The notes: generated by a model not told the origin, from the letters alone. Positions 18,062 to 26,882 are shown, counted from the stretch's first letter. The stretch is DNA of 64,000 bases from an uncultured Selenomonadaceae bacterium (GCA_905234195.1 CAJOFR010000005.1:1-64000), one strand, 5' to 3'. Translations and numbers: made by a program.

Positions 18062-18205
18062 TTATTTGCCGAAAATATCAGCGTGAGTACCTGTGGCAGT
18101 TGCAAGTGGGTTCAAAACTTCAATTAACTTAGAAATATCTTTACCGCGTTTTTTTACCCGCTTGACGTCTTTTTTCATGCGATTGGTATAAAAAATTTTA
18201 TACAT
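18062..18205 (-). pseudogene. YafQ/RelE-type toxin remnant with internal deletion
   Basis: The 47-aa frame starts with a YafQ-like N-terminus (about 35 residues, 'FYTNRMKKDVKRVKKRGKDI') and jumps directly to the family's C-terminal end 'ATGTHADIFGK'. A normal YafQ toxin is about 90 aa, so the central part with most catalytic residues is missing. ATG 18205 starts 1 base after the stop of the upstream antitoxin-like gene, the usual toxin-antitoxin operon spacing. It is almost certainly inactive as an mRNA interferase. The call rests on the two conserved ends. Confidence 0.55.
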
Positions 18206-18206
18206 T

Positions 18207-18398
18207 TCAATCCTCAAGCATAGTCTTTACTGCCTCTTCAGCGGAATCAAAAGATCCATGCAAATTTTTTCTTTCGCGGCTGTCGTTTATCGCTTCCATT
18301 AAATCCGGCGGCAAATTTTCAGGTTGCGTTGATTGTTTTTCGCGCCTAAAATTTAAAAACGGTTTCCGAGCACGACTAACTTTAGTTTTCGGAATCAT
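18207..18398 (-). CDS. RelB/DinJ-like antitoxin remnant
   Basis: The 63-aa frame has a good SD sequence (GGAGGG, 10 bases before ATG 18398). Its C-terminal third, 'DSRERKNLHGSFDSAEEAVKTMLED' in parts, resembles the toxin-binding end of RelB/DinJ antitoxins. The ribbon-helix-helix N-terminus expected in that family is replaced by a basic stretch. It lies directly upstream of the toxin remnant and 19 bp after glmU. It may still be translated but probably no longer binds DNA. Confidence 0.5.
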   Translation of the reverse strand: MIPKTKVSRARKPFLNFRREKQSTQPENLPPDLMEAINDSRERKNLHGSFDSAEEAVKTMLED

Positions 18399-18417
18399 TT
18401 TGCAAACGCCCTCCGTA

Positions 18418-19770
18418 TTATTTCCTTTTATCCGTCCAACCTTCGATATTCGTTTGGCGGGAACGCGCAATGGCAAGATTATTTTTCGGGACATTTTCCG
18501 TAATTGTCGAGCCGGCGGCAATATACGCGCCGTCCTCCACAGTCACCGGCGCAACAAGATTGGAATTGCAACCGACGAAAACATTATCGCCAATTGTCGT
18601 GCGGAATTTTTTCTTGCCGTCGTAATTAACAGTTATCGTGCCGCAACCCATGTTGCAACCGCTGCCCATGTCGCAATCGCCGATATACTGAAGGTGCGGG
18701 AGTTTGGAGCCTTCGCCGATATTTGAATTTTTCACCTCGACGAAATTTCCAATCTTAACATTTTTGCTAATCTTGCTGCCCGGGCGAATGTGAACATACG
18801 GACCCAAAATCACGCCGTCACAAATTTCGCTGTCATGGCAATAGCTGAACTGCGCTTGAACATTATTCCCGACAATCACGTTAGTTAAACGAGTGCTCGG
18901 ACCAATCGTGCAATCTTCGCCGATTTTCGTTTTGCCTTCCAAGTAAGTGTTCGGATAAATGATCGTGTCCTGCCCGACCTCGACTTCGGCGTCAACGAAA
19001 GTACTGTCCGGATCTATAATCGTCACGCCGCTATCCATCAGCTCCAAATTTTTTCTTTGGCGCATGATTTTATTGGCGGCGGCCAGCTGCGCGCGGGAAT
19101 TTATTCCGAAAGTCTGAGTGTAGTCGTCCACGACAACGGTGCTGATTTTTTCTGCAGAATTTTTTAAAATCGTCAGCACATCGGGCAAATAATATTCGCC
19201 CTGCGCGTTTTCGTTTTTGACTTTGGTGAGCGCGGTGAAAAGTTTTTGGACGTCGAAGCAATAAATTCCCGCGTTGACTTCGCGAATCTGCCGTTCGTAA
19301 TAAGTTGCGTCCTTGTGCTCGACAATTTTCTTGAAGGTGTTGTCGTCTTCGCGGACTATCCTGCCGTAGCCTGTCGCGTCGGGAATTTCAGCCGTCAAGA
19401 CTGTCGCGGCGGACTTAGAATTTTCGTGGGTGTCGACAAATTTTTTGAGGAGATCGCCGGTAAAAAGAGGAGTGTCGCCGCAAAGAACCATTAGCGTGCC
19501 TTTTGAATCAGCAAACTTTTCCTTCGCGGAAAGGACAGCGTGACCGGTGCCGAGTTGTTCCTCCTGCAACACGAACTCCACGCCGGAAATTTCCTGCCGA
19601 ACAAGTTCCGCGCCCGAACCGATAACAACTACTTCGCGCGTGGAGCCCGCCGCCTTCGCCGCGTCTATAACGTGCTGGAGCATCGCCTTCCCGCCAACTT
19701 TGTGCAAAACTTTTGGTAATTTACTTTTCATGCGGGTGCCCTTGCCCGCCGCCAAAATTATGGTCTCCAA
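18418..19770 (-). CDS. glmU: Bifunctional UDP-GlcNAc pyrophosphorylase / GlcN-1-P acetyltransferase
   Basis: This 450-aa enzyme makes UDP-GlcNAc for peptidoglycan and lipid A. The N-terminal uridylyltransferase has 'ILAAGKGTRMKSKLPKVLHKVGGK', and the C-terminal part (about 250-450) is a left-handed beta-helix of hexapeptide repeats with the acetyltransferase region 'GDCDMGSGCNMGCGTITVNYDG'. Length is typical (about 455). The ATG at 19770 is followed by a normal N-terminus. On the minus strand it lies downstream of the solute-binding protein gene and upstream of the toxin-antitoxin debris and prs. Confidence 0.95.
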   Translation of the reverse strand: METIILAAGKGTRMKSKLPKVLHKVGGKAMLQHVIDAAKAAGSTREVVVIGSGAELVRQEISGVEFVLQEEQLGTGHAVLSAKEKFADSKGTLMVLCGDTPLFTGDLLKKFVDTHENSKSAATVLTAEIPDATGYGRIVREDDNTFKKIVEHKDATYYERQIREVNAGIYCFDVQKLFTALTKVKNENAQGEYYLPDVLTILKNSAEKISTVVVDDYTQTFGINSRAQLAAANKIMRQRKNLELMDSGVTIIDPDSTFVDAEVEVGQDTIIYPNTYLEGKTKIGEDCTIGPSTRLTNVIVGNNVQAQFSYCHDSEICDGVILGPYVHIRPGSKISKNVKIGNFVEVKNSNIGEGSKLPHLQYIGDCDMGSGCNMGCGTITVNYDGKKKFRTTIGDNVFVGCNSNLVAPVTVEDGAYIAAGSTITENVPKNNLAIARSRQTNIEGWTDKRK

Positions 19771-19794
19771 TTTTTAATCGCCCTCCTATTTTAA

Positions 19795-19815
19795 GGGATT
19801 AGGGTTAAGGGAAAA
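19795..19815 (+). repeat. Degenerate heptanucleotide repeat tract
   Basis: Three 7-base units, GGGATTA, GGGTTAA, GGGAAAA, lie between glmU and the solute-binding protein gene. They resemble the tracts at 23688 and 54571. Confidence 0.45.
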
Positions 19816-19854
19816 GTTTTAAGAGAAAAAATCTTACCGCTTACCGCTTATCCC

Positions 19855-20706
19855 TTATTTCTTCAAGCCAACGTGTACAATGTCATCGAGATAATAAGCA
19901 GAAGTCACTGCCAATTCCTCCGGTTGGTCGATATTTGCCGGCAAATCATATTCGTAAGGGACGCTCACCCAAAAGACAACGTCAATTTTTTTAGAGGTAA
20001 TCGCGGACGCGCGCGCAGAACTTTCAATTTGAACAAGCTCAATATTTTTTCCGATACGCTTGCCAATTTCTGCAACCATTGCCGTATTAAAACCCGCAGG
20101 TCTGCCGTCAGCAAGAATCAAGTCAAGCGGCGGCAAATCTCCCGTGACACCAACTCTGATTGTGTCTGCGCCGTAAGTTTTCGGAATTTCGACGGGCTGA
20201 AAATCTTCACTCGAAGTAATGTAAGTTTGGATAAGGTTATTGAGTGTGCCGTCTTCCCTCATGGATTTTATCGCGTTGTTTATGGAATTGCAAAGGTCGG
20301 TATCTTCCTTGCGGACAGCGCAACAAAAAGAATCGGCCATGTTTTGGGTGTGGTGCAGGTCTTCGAGTTTTTTGTTTTGAGCGGAAATATATTTGGCAAC
20401 ACACTTGTAAGTACTCATCTCGTCGATATTTCCTGCGTCCAAGCCCATAAGCATGCTACTAAGTCCGTCGTAATAAACATAGGTGTGCGAAAGACTTAAC
20501 CCGGGACGCCGCGCCTCCTTCTCTAACTTTCTCATCCTCTCGTTGTAAGCTTGCTCGCTGGCATTTAATTTGGCAATGGTTCCTATTCTTGACTCCTTAG
20601 TATCGGTGCTGGCGGGCAACGAAGTATTCGTGCTCCCGCAACCCGCAAAAATAGTTCCCGCCAAAATGCACGACAGCACCAGGCTTGAAAATTTTTTCAG
20701 ATTCAT
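19855..20706 (-). CDS. Solute-binding lipoprotein (SBP family 3), lobes in reversed order
   Basis: The 283-aa lipoprotein has a signal peptide and lipobox FAGC (Cys22). Its C-terminal half ('IRVGVTGDLPPLDLILADGRP...GFNTAMVAEIGKRIG', ending 'YYLDDIVHVGLKK') reads like the first lobe of family-3 amino-acid-binding proteins. Its N-terminal half ('SSMLMGLDAGNIDEM', 'FCCAVRKEDTDLCNSINNAIKSM') reads like the end of the second lobe. Normal proteins have these in the opposite order, so the fold looks circularly permuted, or two partial domains are joined. No permease or ATPase genes are adjacent. No SD sequence is visible before the ATG, where an IS relic abuts the gene. Confidence 0.65.
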   Translation of the reverse strand: MNLKKFSSLVLSCILAGTIFAGCGSTNTSLPASTDTKESRIGTIAKLNASEQAYNERMRKLEKEARRPGLSLSHTYVYYDGLSSMLMGLDAGNIDEMSTYKCVAKYISAQNKKLEDLHHTQNMADSFCCAVRKEDTDLCNSINNAIKSMREDGTLNNLIQTYITSSEDFQPVEIPKTYGADTIRVGVTGDLPPLDLILADGRPAGFNTAMVAEIGKRIGKNIELVQIESSARASAITSKKIDVVFWVSVPYEYDLPANIDQPEELAVTSAYYLDDIVHVGLKK

Positions 20707-20713
20707 CAGATAT

Positions 20714-21038
20714 GCGCGGCAGATACCCCTTGCTTTAGCTGTGGGGAGGAAACCGCGCCCCTCCTCTCTGTTAAATAAATTTTTAGTTGATAACGTACAC
20801 TAACAAAAAGTGTACCTCCTCTCGGAGTTATAATCCTTCGCCAATGTTATCCTGCGGTTTTGTATACTTACAGCACTGTTCCTACCCTTCAGAACTGTTT
20901 AACCATAAGCCGTAGAGCGGCAGATTAGGATTTACGTCCGCCGGTACCTATATATTCGCAGGTAACGTAGTCAATTAAGACTGAGGCTAGTCAGCAAGGG
21001 CTTTTTCAAGCTCCCGCCTTTAGGCGTGGGGTTACTGA
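20714..21038 (-). mobile_element. Non-autonomous IS200/IS605-type relic filling a 348-bp gap
   Basis: This stretch between the solute-binding protein and GntR genes has no gene. Its ends fold as IS200/IS605 ends do. At one side an outer stem GCGCGG (20714-20719)/CCGCGC (20753-20758) holds an inner CCCC (20726-20729)/GGGG (20743-20746) hairpin. At the other, CCCGCC (21013-21018) pairs imperfectly with GGCGTGGG (21023-21030). On the minus strand the GCGCGGTTTCCTCCCC end is a form I associate with the right ends of these elements. A further hairpin GTACACT/AGTGTAC lies at 20795-20815. No tnpA or tnpB frame remains. Confidence 0.6.
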
Positions 21039-21054
21039 CTTTTCAATCAGTCCT

Positions 21055-21735
21055 TTAAATTTTTTTACTGCGTCGCATTGCTTTGAGCAAAGTCTCTTCC
21101 GCGCGCTCCATGTGATGTTCAGCGGCGTCGCGGGCGGCACTCACGTCGCCATTCGCAATTGCCTCGACCATTTCGCTGTGCTCCTCGAAAGTTTCTTGAA
21201 GGCGTCCGGGATATGACATTGACAGCGTCCGAAAACGCGCAAGCTGCTCTTTAAGATTACTGATAATCGCAACAAGACGATCATTGCGGCTGACTTGATA
21301 GAGGAGCCCGTGAAATTTTATGTCGGTCTCGACGATTTTTTCAATGTCATCTTTTTTTATGTAGCCCTCAATTTCCGTGAGAAGACGCTGAAGAGTTTCC
21401 AGTTCGTCCTGCTCAATCCTGCGCGCCGCCAATCCTGTGGCAAGTGACTCAAGCGCAGAACGAATCTCAAAAATTTCTTTGACGTCGCTGACAGAAACGT
21501 CCGAAACGTACGTCCCGCGACGCGGCATCATGATAACGTAGCCCTCCTGCTCCAGTTTACGAATCGCCTCACGCACCGGCGTCCTGCTGATTCCCAATTC
21601 GTCAGCCAACTGAACTTCCATTAGCCTTTCGCCCGGCTCCAAAATCCCTCTGCGAATCGCATCGCGAAGACTTTCGCAGACCGCCTCCCGCAACGGCTGA
21701 TAGCTGTCTAAATTTATCGGTTCCAGCCTGCCCAT
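21055..21735 (-). CDS. GntR-family transcriptional regulator (FadR/FCD subfamily)
   Basis: The N-terminal winged helix-turn-helix (about 10-75) contains 'AIRRGILEPGERLMEVQLADELGISRTPVREAIRKLEQEG', typical of GntR proteins in parts. The C-terminal helical FCD domain (about 85-215) has metal-ligand type residues in 'ETDIKFHGLLYQVSRN' and 'EHSEMVEAIANGDV...EHHMERAEETLL'. FCD regulators usually sense small organic acids. ATG 21735 lies 11 bases after AGGA; ATG 21747 overlaps that SD sequence. It is divergent from ispE, so the shared 21736-21921 region may hold its operator. Ligand unknown. Confidence 0.85.
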   Translation of the reverse strand: MGRLEPINLDSYQPLREAVCESLRDAIRRGILEPGERLMEVQLADELGISRTPVREAIRKLEQEGYVIMMPRRGTYVSDVSVSDVKEIFEIRSALESLATGLAARRIEQDELETLQRLLTEIEGYIKKDDIEKIVETDIKFHGLLYQVSRNDRLVAIISNLKEQLARFRTLSMSYPGRLQETFEEHSEMVEAIANGDVSAARDAAEHHMERAEETLLKAMRRSKKI

Positions 21736-21921
21736 TTTTCTAACCATCCTTTTTGAAATGTAATTACTTGACCGAGTAAAAATTGTTTGCTAAACTTGTT
21801 TCAAGTTATGCTGTTTAATTCTGCCGACAAGATAATTTTCCTGCTTTTGCGGGCTTTGTGAAAAAGTTTGATTAAGTCAATTTCTTTTCGGCGAAAAAGT
21901 AGCGGCGGAGGTGTTGTCGAA

Positions 21922-22776
21922 TTGGTCACGGAATTTGCGCGGGCGAAAATAAATTTGACGCTGGATATTTTGGGAAAGCGCGCGGACGGTTTTCACGAAG
22001 TAGAAATGATTATGCAGACGGTAGAGCTGGCGGACGTCGTCGAGCTGAAAAAAATTTCCGGCGGCATCAATTTTAAAATCGACGCGAAAAAAATTATCGG
22101 CGGTGAAAAAATTCCTGCCGACGAAAAAAATTTGGCGTATCGCGCGGCGGCGGAAGTGTGCAAAGTCTGCGGGAAAAATCTCGGCGTCGAAATAAACCTG
22201 CACAAAAAAATTCCTGCGGCGGCGGGATTGGGCGGCGGCTCTGCGGACGCGGCGGCCGTCATTCGCGGCATGAATAATCTTTTCAGTTTGAATTTCACTG
22301 CCGACGAACTCTGCAAAATCGGCGCGCGTATCGGTTCCGACGTCCCCTTCTGCGTTATCGGCGGCACTTGTCTCGCTCAAGGTCGCGGCGAAAAATTGAC
22401 GCGCCTCCCGAATTTTAAAAATATCGGCGTCGTTTTGATGAAACCGCACGGCGAAATTTCTACCGCGTGGGCTTACAAAACTTTCGACGAACTTCCCGCG
22501 CCCAATCACCCGCCGACTTCAGACGTTATAAAATTTTTTGACGCCGGAAATTTTAAAGAGACCTTCGCGAAATTTTCCAACGTCCTTGAGCTCGTCGCCA
22601 TGAAAAAATTTCCGGAGCTTAAGACTTACAAAAATAAAATGATTCAAGCCGGCGCGAAAGCCGCGTTGGTTAGCGGGAGCGGTCCGACGATTTTTGCGTT
22701 GACTGACGAAGTTGAAAAAGTTGCGGCGAGTGTCGCGGAGTACGACGCGGAAATTTTTTTGACGAAGATTTTTTAA
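21922..22776 (+). CDS. ispE: 4-diphosphocytidyl-2-C-methyl-D-erythritol kinase
   Basis: The 284-aa GHMP kinase phosphorylates CDP-methylerythritol in the MEP isoprenoid pathway. It shows 'FARAKINLTLDILGKRADGFHEVEMIMQ'-type N-terminus in parts, the ATP loop 'PAAAGLGGGSADAAAVI' and the C-terminal 'VSGSGPTIFAL'. I choose TTG 21922 because GGAGG lies 10 bases upstream and the length then fits the family; an upstream ATG at 21868 would add 18 residues. It heads a long plus-strand gene series and is divergent from the GntR regulator. Confidence 0.93.
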   Translation: MVTEFARAKINLTLDILGKRADGFHEVEMIMQTVELADVVELKKISGGINFKIDAKKIIGGEKIPADEKNLAYRAAAEVCKVCGKNLGVEINLHKKIPAAAGLGGGSADAAAVIRGMNNLFSLNFTADELCKIGARIGSDVPFCVIGGTCLAQGRGEKLTRLPNFKNIGVVLMKPHGEISTAWAYKTFDELPAPNHPPTSDVIKFFDAGNFKETFAKFSNVLELVAMKKFPELKTYKNKMIQAGAKAALVSGSGPTIFALTDEVEKVAASVAEYDAEIFLTKIF

Positions 22777-22789
22777 GGCGGTGATTGTA

Positions 22790-23695
22790 ATGGAAAAATT
22801 GCGCGTGATTTTTATGGGGACGCCCGAATTTGCCGTGCCCTGCCTAAAAATTTTGAACGAGCTGACAGAAATAATTTGCGTCGTCACACAGCCCGACAGA
22901 CCGAAGGGGCGCGGACAAAAACTTTTGCCTTCGCCGGTAAAAATTTTCGCCGAAGAAAATAACTTGCCGATTCTCCAGCCGCAAAAAATAAAATTGCCCG
23001 AATCCGTCGCGCAGCTCAAAAATTTCCCGGCAGATTTAATCGTTGTCGTCGCCTTCGGACAAATTCTTTCGCAGGAAATTTTGGACTTGCCGAAGTTCGG
23101 TTGCATAAACGTACACGCCTCGCTTTTGCCGAAGTATCGCGGCGCGGCTCCAATCGAATGGTGCCTAATCAACGGCGAAGCTTTAACCGGAGTGACGACA
23201 ATGCAAATGGACGAGGGGCTTGACACGGGCGACATGCTTTTGAAAACCGAAGTCGAAATTTCGGACGAAATGATTTTGCCGGAACTGCGCGAAAAATTAA
23301 TGACAGCCGGCGCGGATTTGCTGGCCGAAACGATTAAAAAACTTCAGCGCGGAGAACTTCACCCCGTCAAGCAAAATGATGCGCTCTCGAATTATGCGCC
23401 GATGCTCAAAAAAGATACGGGGCTAATCGATTGGAATAAACCTGCGCGCGAAATTCACAATCTTGTTCGCGGGCTTTATGGCGGCGCGTTCACTTTCATT
23501 AACGAGCAGAAAATAAAAATTTGGCGCACGAAAATTTTCCCCGACGCTTTGGAAATTGACGCGGGCAAATTTAAATTCGTCGACAAAAAATTTTTGGTGG
23601 GTACCGGTGACGGCGTATTGGAGATTTTGGAATTGCAGGGCGCGGGCGGAAAAAAGATTGACGCCGAAATTTTATCCACCCAATCTAGAGATTAG
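22790..23695 (+). CDS. fmt: Methionyl-tRNA formyltransferase
   Basis: The 301-aa enzyme formylates initiator Met-tRNA. It begins 'MEKLRVIFMGTPEFAVPCL', has the formyl-THF site 'INVHASLLPKYRGAAPIEW' and a C-terminal OB-like tRNA-binding part. ATG 22790 follows AAGGCGGTG. Its stop codon and last residues lie inside a heptanucleotide repeat tract (23688-23708), so the C-terminal tail 'SRD' is repeat-encoded. Confidence 0.94.
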   Translation: MEKLRVIFMGTPEFAVPCLKILNELTEIICVVTQPDRPKGRGQKLLPSPVKIFAEENNLPILQPQKIKLPESVAQLKNFPADLIVVVAFGQILSQEILDLPKFGCINVHASLLPKYRGAAPIEWCLINGEALTGVTTMQMDEGLDTGDMLLKTEVEISDEMILPELREKLMTAGADLLAETIKKLQRGELHPVKQNDALSNYAPMLKKDTGLIDWNKPAREIHNLVRGLYGGAFTFINEQKIKIWRTKIFPDALEIDAGKFKFVDKKFLVGTGDGVLEILELQGAGGKKIDAEILSTQSRD

Positions 23696-23708
23696 GGATT
23701 AGGGGTTA
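23688..23708 (+). repeat. Heptanucleotide repeat tract, best-preserved copy
   Basis: Three perfect 7-base units follow each other: GAGATTA, GGGATTA, GGGGTTA. The tract contains the stop codon of fmt and forms the sequence just upstream of ruvB. Confidence 0.55.
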
Positions 23709-23714
23709 GAGTTT

Positions 23715-24749
23715 ATGGAAGAAAGAATTGTTGCGACGGAAGAATCAAGCGCGGACGATTGGCAATACAGTCTTCGCCCGCGCAGATTGAGCGAATATAT
23801 CGGGCAGGAAAAGGCGAAAAAAAATTTGTCCGTCTTCGTCAAGGCGGCGTTGTCTCGTCATGAGGCTCTTGACCATGTTTTGCTTTATGGCCCGCCCGGG
23901 CTCGGCAAAACTACTCTTGCCGGAATTATCGCCAATGAACTCGGCGTGAACTTTCGCCCGACTTCCGGCCCTGCTATTGAACGTTCGGGCGACCTTGCCG
24001 CGCTCTTAACAAACCTCCAAGAACGCGACGTCTTGTTTATCGACGAGATTCACCGCTTGAGCAGGCAGGTCGAAGAAATTTTGTACTCGGCAATGGAAGA
24101 TTTCGCGCTCGATATAATTATCGGCAAAGGTCCCAGTGCGCGAAGTATCCGCCTCGATATTGCGCCCTTCACCTTGATTGGAGCGACGACCAAAGCCGGA
24201 GCACTCTCCCCGCCTCTTCGCGACAGGTTCGGTGTGATTTCGCGCCTTGAATATTATTCCGTTGAAGCGTTGGTGGAAATTATCACGCGCGCGGCGGAAA
24301 TTTTGAAAATCCCCATAGAATCGAAGGGCGCGGCTGAAATTGCTCGTCGTTCGCGCGGCACGCCCCGCATTGCCAATCGTCTGCTTAAAAGAGTTCGCGA
24401 TTTTGCCGAAGTCGAAGGCAGTACGAAAATCACTGACGATATCGCCGACCGCGCACTTTCCGAACTCGAAGTTGACCGCGCGGGACTCGACCACACCGAT
24501 CGCCGCATGCTTGACACGATGATTAAAAAATTTCGCGGCGGCCCCGTCGGGCTGGAAACAATCGCCGCCTCTATCAGCGAAACCCGCGAAACTATTGAGG
24601 ATATTTACGAGCCGTATCTTTTGCAGCTGGGGTTTATCATGCGGACGCCGCGCGGGCGTGTCGTCACCGAAGCCGGCTACCTCCACATGAACGCCGCCCC
24701 GAATAAAAAACTTGACGCACCAAAACTTTTTGACTTTGAACAAATTTGA
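23715..24749 (+). CDS. ruvB: Holliday junction helicase RuvB
   Basis: The 344-aa AAA+ motor drives branch migration with RuvA and RuvC. Motifs include '[19 protein letters not shown]', Walker A '[11 protein letters not shown]', Walker B 'VLFIDEIHR', sensor '[20 protein letters not shown]' and the C-terminal winged helix with '[13 protein letters not shown]'. Length fits. ruvA and ruvC are not next to it. The only purine-rich sequence before the ATG comes from the repeat tract (GGGG), so initiation may be weak. The next gene starts 10 bp after its stop. Confidence 0.95.
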   Translation: MEERIVATEESSADDWQYSLRPRRLSEYIGQEKAKKNLSVFVKAALSRHEALDHVLLYGPPGLGKTTLAGIIANELGVNFRPTSGPAIERSGDLAALLTNLQERDVLFIDEIHRLSRQVEEILYSAMEDFALDIIIGKGPSARSIRLDIAPFTLIGATTKAGALSPPLRDRFGVISRLEYYSVEALVEIITRAAEILKIPIESKGAAEIARRSRGTPRIANRLLKRVRDFAEVEGSTKITDDIADRALSELEVDRAGLDHTDRRMLDTMIKKFRGGPVGLETIAASISETRETIEDIYEPYLLQLGFIMRTPRGRVVTEAGYLHMNAAPNKKLDAPKLFDFEQI

Positions 24750-24759
24750 AAGGTTGCCC

Positions 24760-25863
24760 ATGTACAAAAAAATTCTCGTCATAAATTTAATGCATCTCGG
24801 CGATTTAATGTTAGTCACGCCGGTTTTGCGAACACTCCGAAAAAATTTCCCCGCCGCTCATATCGCGTTGCTTGCCGACAAAAAACTTGCCGACCTCGTC
24901 AAACTCAACAGGCATATCGACGAATGTATTTTGATTGACAAAAAAGGCGTCGACGATAAAATTTTTAACTTCGCTAAATTTATTTTCAAAATCCGCGCGA
25001 AAAATTTCGACCTCGTGATAAATCTTCACCGCAACGAAAGGGCGTCGGCTATCGCGGCATTCAGCGGCGCAAAAAAAATCGTCGGCTACTCCAAGCCGTT
25101 CTTTTCTCTCTTCTTCACGAAAGTTTTGCCGAACTTGAAAGCCGTCAAGCACCAAATTCATTCGCACTTCGACGTTTTGCGCGAGGCAGTCGGCGTCGAG
25201 GAAATTGACGACGGCGGGCTTGAAATGTGGATTGACGACGCGGCTAAAACTTCGGCAGAAAAAATTTTCCAAAAAAATTTCTCGGCGGACACAAAAGTTA
25301 TCGCGTTCAATATCGGCGCAAGCTGGCTGACAAAACGTTGGCTGGACGAATATTTTGCGGAGTGCGCGGATAATTTAATCGGGCGCGGCTACGGCGTTGC
25401 TTTTTTGGGCGGCACAATGGACAGGGAAATTGTTGCGGCTTGCGTGGAAAAGATGCGCGAAAAAAATAATCCGTTGCTGAAAATTTTTACGGGCGATTTG
25501 AGTTTGGCGGAGCTTGCCGGTTTTTTGGACAAGTGCGTTTTATTTTTGACGACGGATTCGGGACCAATGCACGTGGGTGTTGCGCGAAATATCCCTATTG
25601 TCACGATGTTTGGCGCGTCGCCCGTGCCCGGCTTTTATCCTTACGACGCGAAAGACATTCTGATAAAAACGCCGGAGCCGTGTCATCCTTGCGGCAAGCA
25701 TATTTGTCCGAAGAGCGGCGCGGAAAATCTTGCGTGCATGAAAAAAATTCCGGTTGCCGTCGTGATGAAGTACGTTGACGAACTGCTTGCAAGTTACGGG
25801 CAGCCGGCTGAAAAAATTCCGCGCGTCGGCGGGCAATACAAATGTCGTGTTATTGAACTTTAA
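24760..25863 (+). CDS. Heptosyltransferase / glycosyltransferase family 9
   Basis: The 367-aa protein begins 'MYKKILVINLMHLGDLMLVTPVLRTLRKNFP', the ADP-heptose:LPS heptosyltransferase N-terminus in parts, and later carries 'GASWLTKRW' and 'FLTTDSGPMHVGVARNIPIVTMFGASPV', the GT-B nucleotide-sugar site. Such enzymes add L,D-heptose to the lipid A-Kdo core at the inner membrane. ATG 24760 is preceded by GAAAGG. The next genes hldA and hldD supply ADP-heptose, which supports the assignment and indicates an LPS-bearing outer membrane. A Cys-rich tail (around residue 310-330) is a variation in this family. Confidence 0.85.
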   Translation: MYKKILVINLMHLGDLMLVTPVLRTLRKNFPAAHIALLADKKLADLVKLNRHIDECILIDKKGVDDKIFNFAKFIFKIRAKNFDLVINLHRNERASAIAAFSGAKKIVGYSKPFFSLFFTKVLPNLKAVKHQIHSHFDVLREAVGVEEIDDGGLEMWIDDAAKTSAEKIFQKNFSADTKVIAFNIGASWLTKRWLDEYFAECADNLIGRGYGVAFLGGTMDREIVAACVEKMREKNNPLLKIFTGDLSLAELAGFLDKCVLFLTTDSGPMHVGVARNIPIVTMFGASPVPGFYPYDAKDILIKTPEPCHPCGKHICPKSGAENLACMKKIPVAVVMKYVDELLASYGQPAEKIPRVGGQYKCRVIEL

Positions 25864-25885
25864 AAATTTTTGCGGAGGGTTTAAA

Positions 25886-26863
25886 ATGGAACACGATATT
25901 TTGAAAAATTTTGTTGCGGAAAAATCCGGCGGGTGTAAAATTCTGGTTGTCGGCGATGTCATGCTGGACAAATATTATTTCGGCGAAGTCACTCGGATTT
26001 CTCCCGAAGCCCCCGTGCCGATTAATCACGTGCTTGAAGTCAAAGAAACTCTCGGCGGCGCGGCGAACGTTGCGCACAATCTGTCTTTGCTCGGTTGCAA
26101 AACTTTTGTCGCGGCAAGAATCGGCGTCGAAAATCACGGCGATGTTTTCCTGGAGAAAATAAATTCTCGCGGCGTCGACAGCTCCGGGATTTTGCGGACT
26201 AATCAGCCGACGACTACAAAAATTCGCGTGATAAGCGGTCACCAACAAATGATGCGCCTGGATTTTGAAGACACGACCGAACTTGGCGGCGACGTTGCCG
26301 AAAATTTTTTGTCGAATGTTTTGGCGCGGCTGGAAGATGTCGACGCGGTGATTCTCTCGGATTACGGCAAGGGGGTTTGCACCGAAAAAATTTGCCGCGA
26401 AATTATTCGCCGGTGCCGCGCGCTGAAAAAAATCGTCACGGTTGACCCGAAGGGCGACGATTGGACGAAATACAGCGGCGCGGATTTTATCACGCCGAAC
26501 CTAAAGGAATTGAACGCCGTCCTCCCGAAAAAAATTCCGAACGACGATATTTCGATTGAGGTTGCCGCGCGAAAAGTCATCGACGATTTTAATTTGGGCG
26601 GCTTGGTCGTGACTCGTTCGGCGGCGGGCTTGACGCTGGTTGACGGCGGGAAAATTTCCCACGTAAAGGCGAACGCGCAAGAGGTTTTCGATGTTTCGGG
26701 CGCGGGCGACACGGTCATTTCTGTTTTCACGCTCGGACTTGCGGGCGGGCTGGATTCGGAGGCGGCGGCTTACCTTGCGAACACTGCGGCGGGGGTTGTT
26801 GTTGCGAAGGTCGGCACGTATGCTGTAAGCCGCAACGAACTACTTGAAAAATTTTGTGAGTAA
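25886..26863 (+). CDS. hldA: D-glycero-beta-D-manno-heptose-7-phosphate kinase (HldA/RfaE1 type)
   Basis: The 325-aa PfkB-family kinase has 'VVGDVMLDKYYFGEVTRISPEAPVP', 'GGAANVAHNLSLLG' and the catalytic 'DVSGAGDTVISVF'. These are signatures of the kinase half of HldE; the adenylyltransferase half is absent, so a separate hldC-type gene is expected elsewhere. It makes heptose 1,7-bisphosphate for ADP-heptose. ATG 25886 follows GCGGAGGG closely. It lies between the heptosyltransferase and hldD. Confidence 0.88.
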   Translation: MEHDILKNFVAEKSGGCKILVVGDVMLDKYYFGEVTRISPEAPVPINHVLEVKETLGGAANVAHNLSLLGCKTFVAARIGVENHGDVFLEKINSRGVDSSGILRTNQPTTTKIRVISGHQQMMRLDFEDTTELGGDVAENFLSNVLARLEDVDAVILSDYGKGVCTEKICREIIRRCRALKKIVTVDPKGDDWTKYSGADFITPNLKELNAVLPKKIPNDDISIEVAARKVIDDFNLGGLVVTRSAAGLTLVDGGKISHVKANAQEVFDVSGAGDTVISVFTLGLAGGLDSEAAAYLANTAAGVVVAKVGTYAVSRNELLEKFCE

Positions 26864-26882
26864 AAATTTGTGCAGAGGGTGG

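Noticed and set aside
20714-21038. A riboswitch or T-box leader for the solute-binding lipoprotein
   Set aside because: The two ends match IS200/IS605 terminal hairpins better, and I see no T-box motif or terminator/antiterminator pair.
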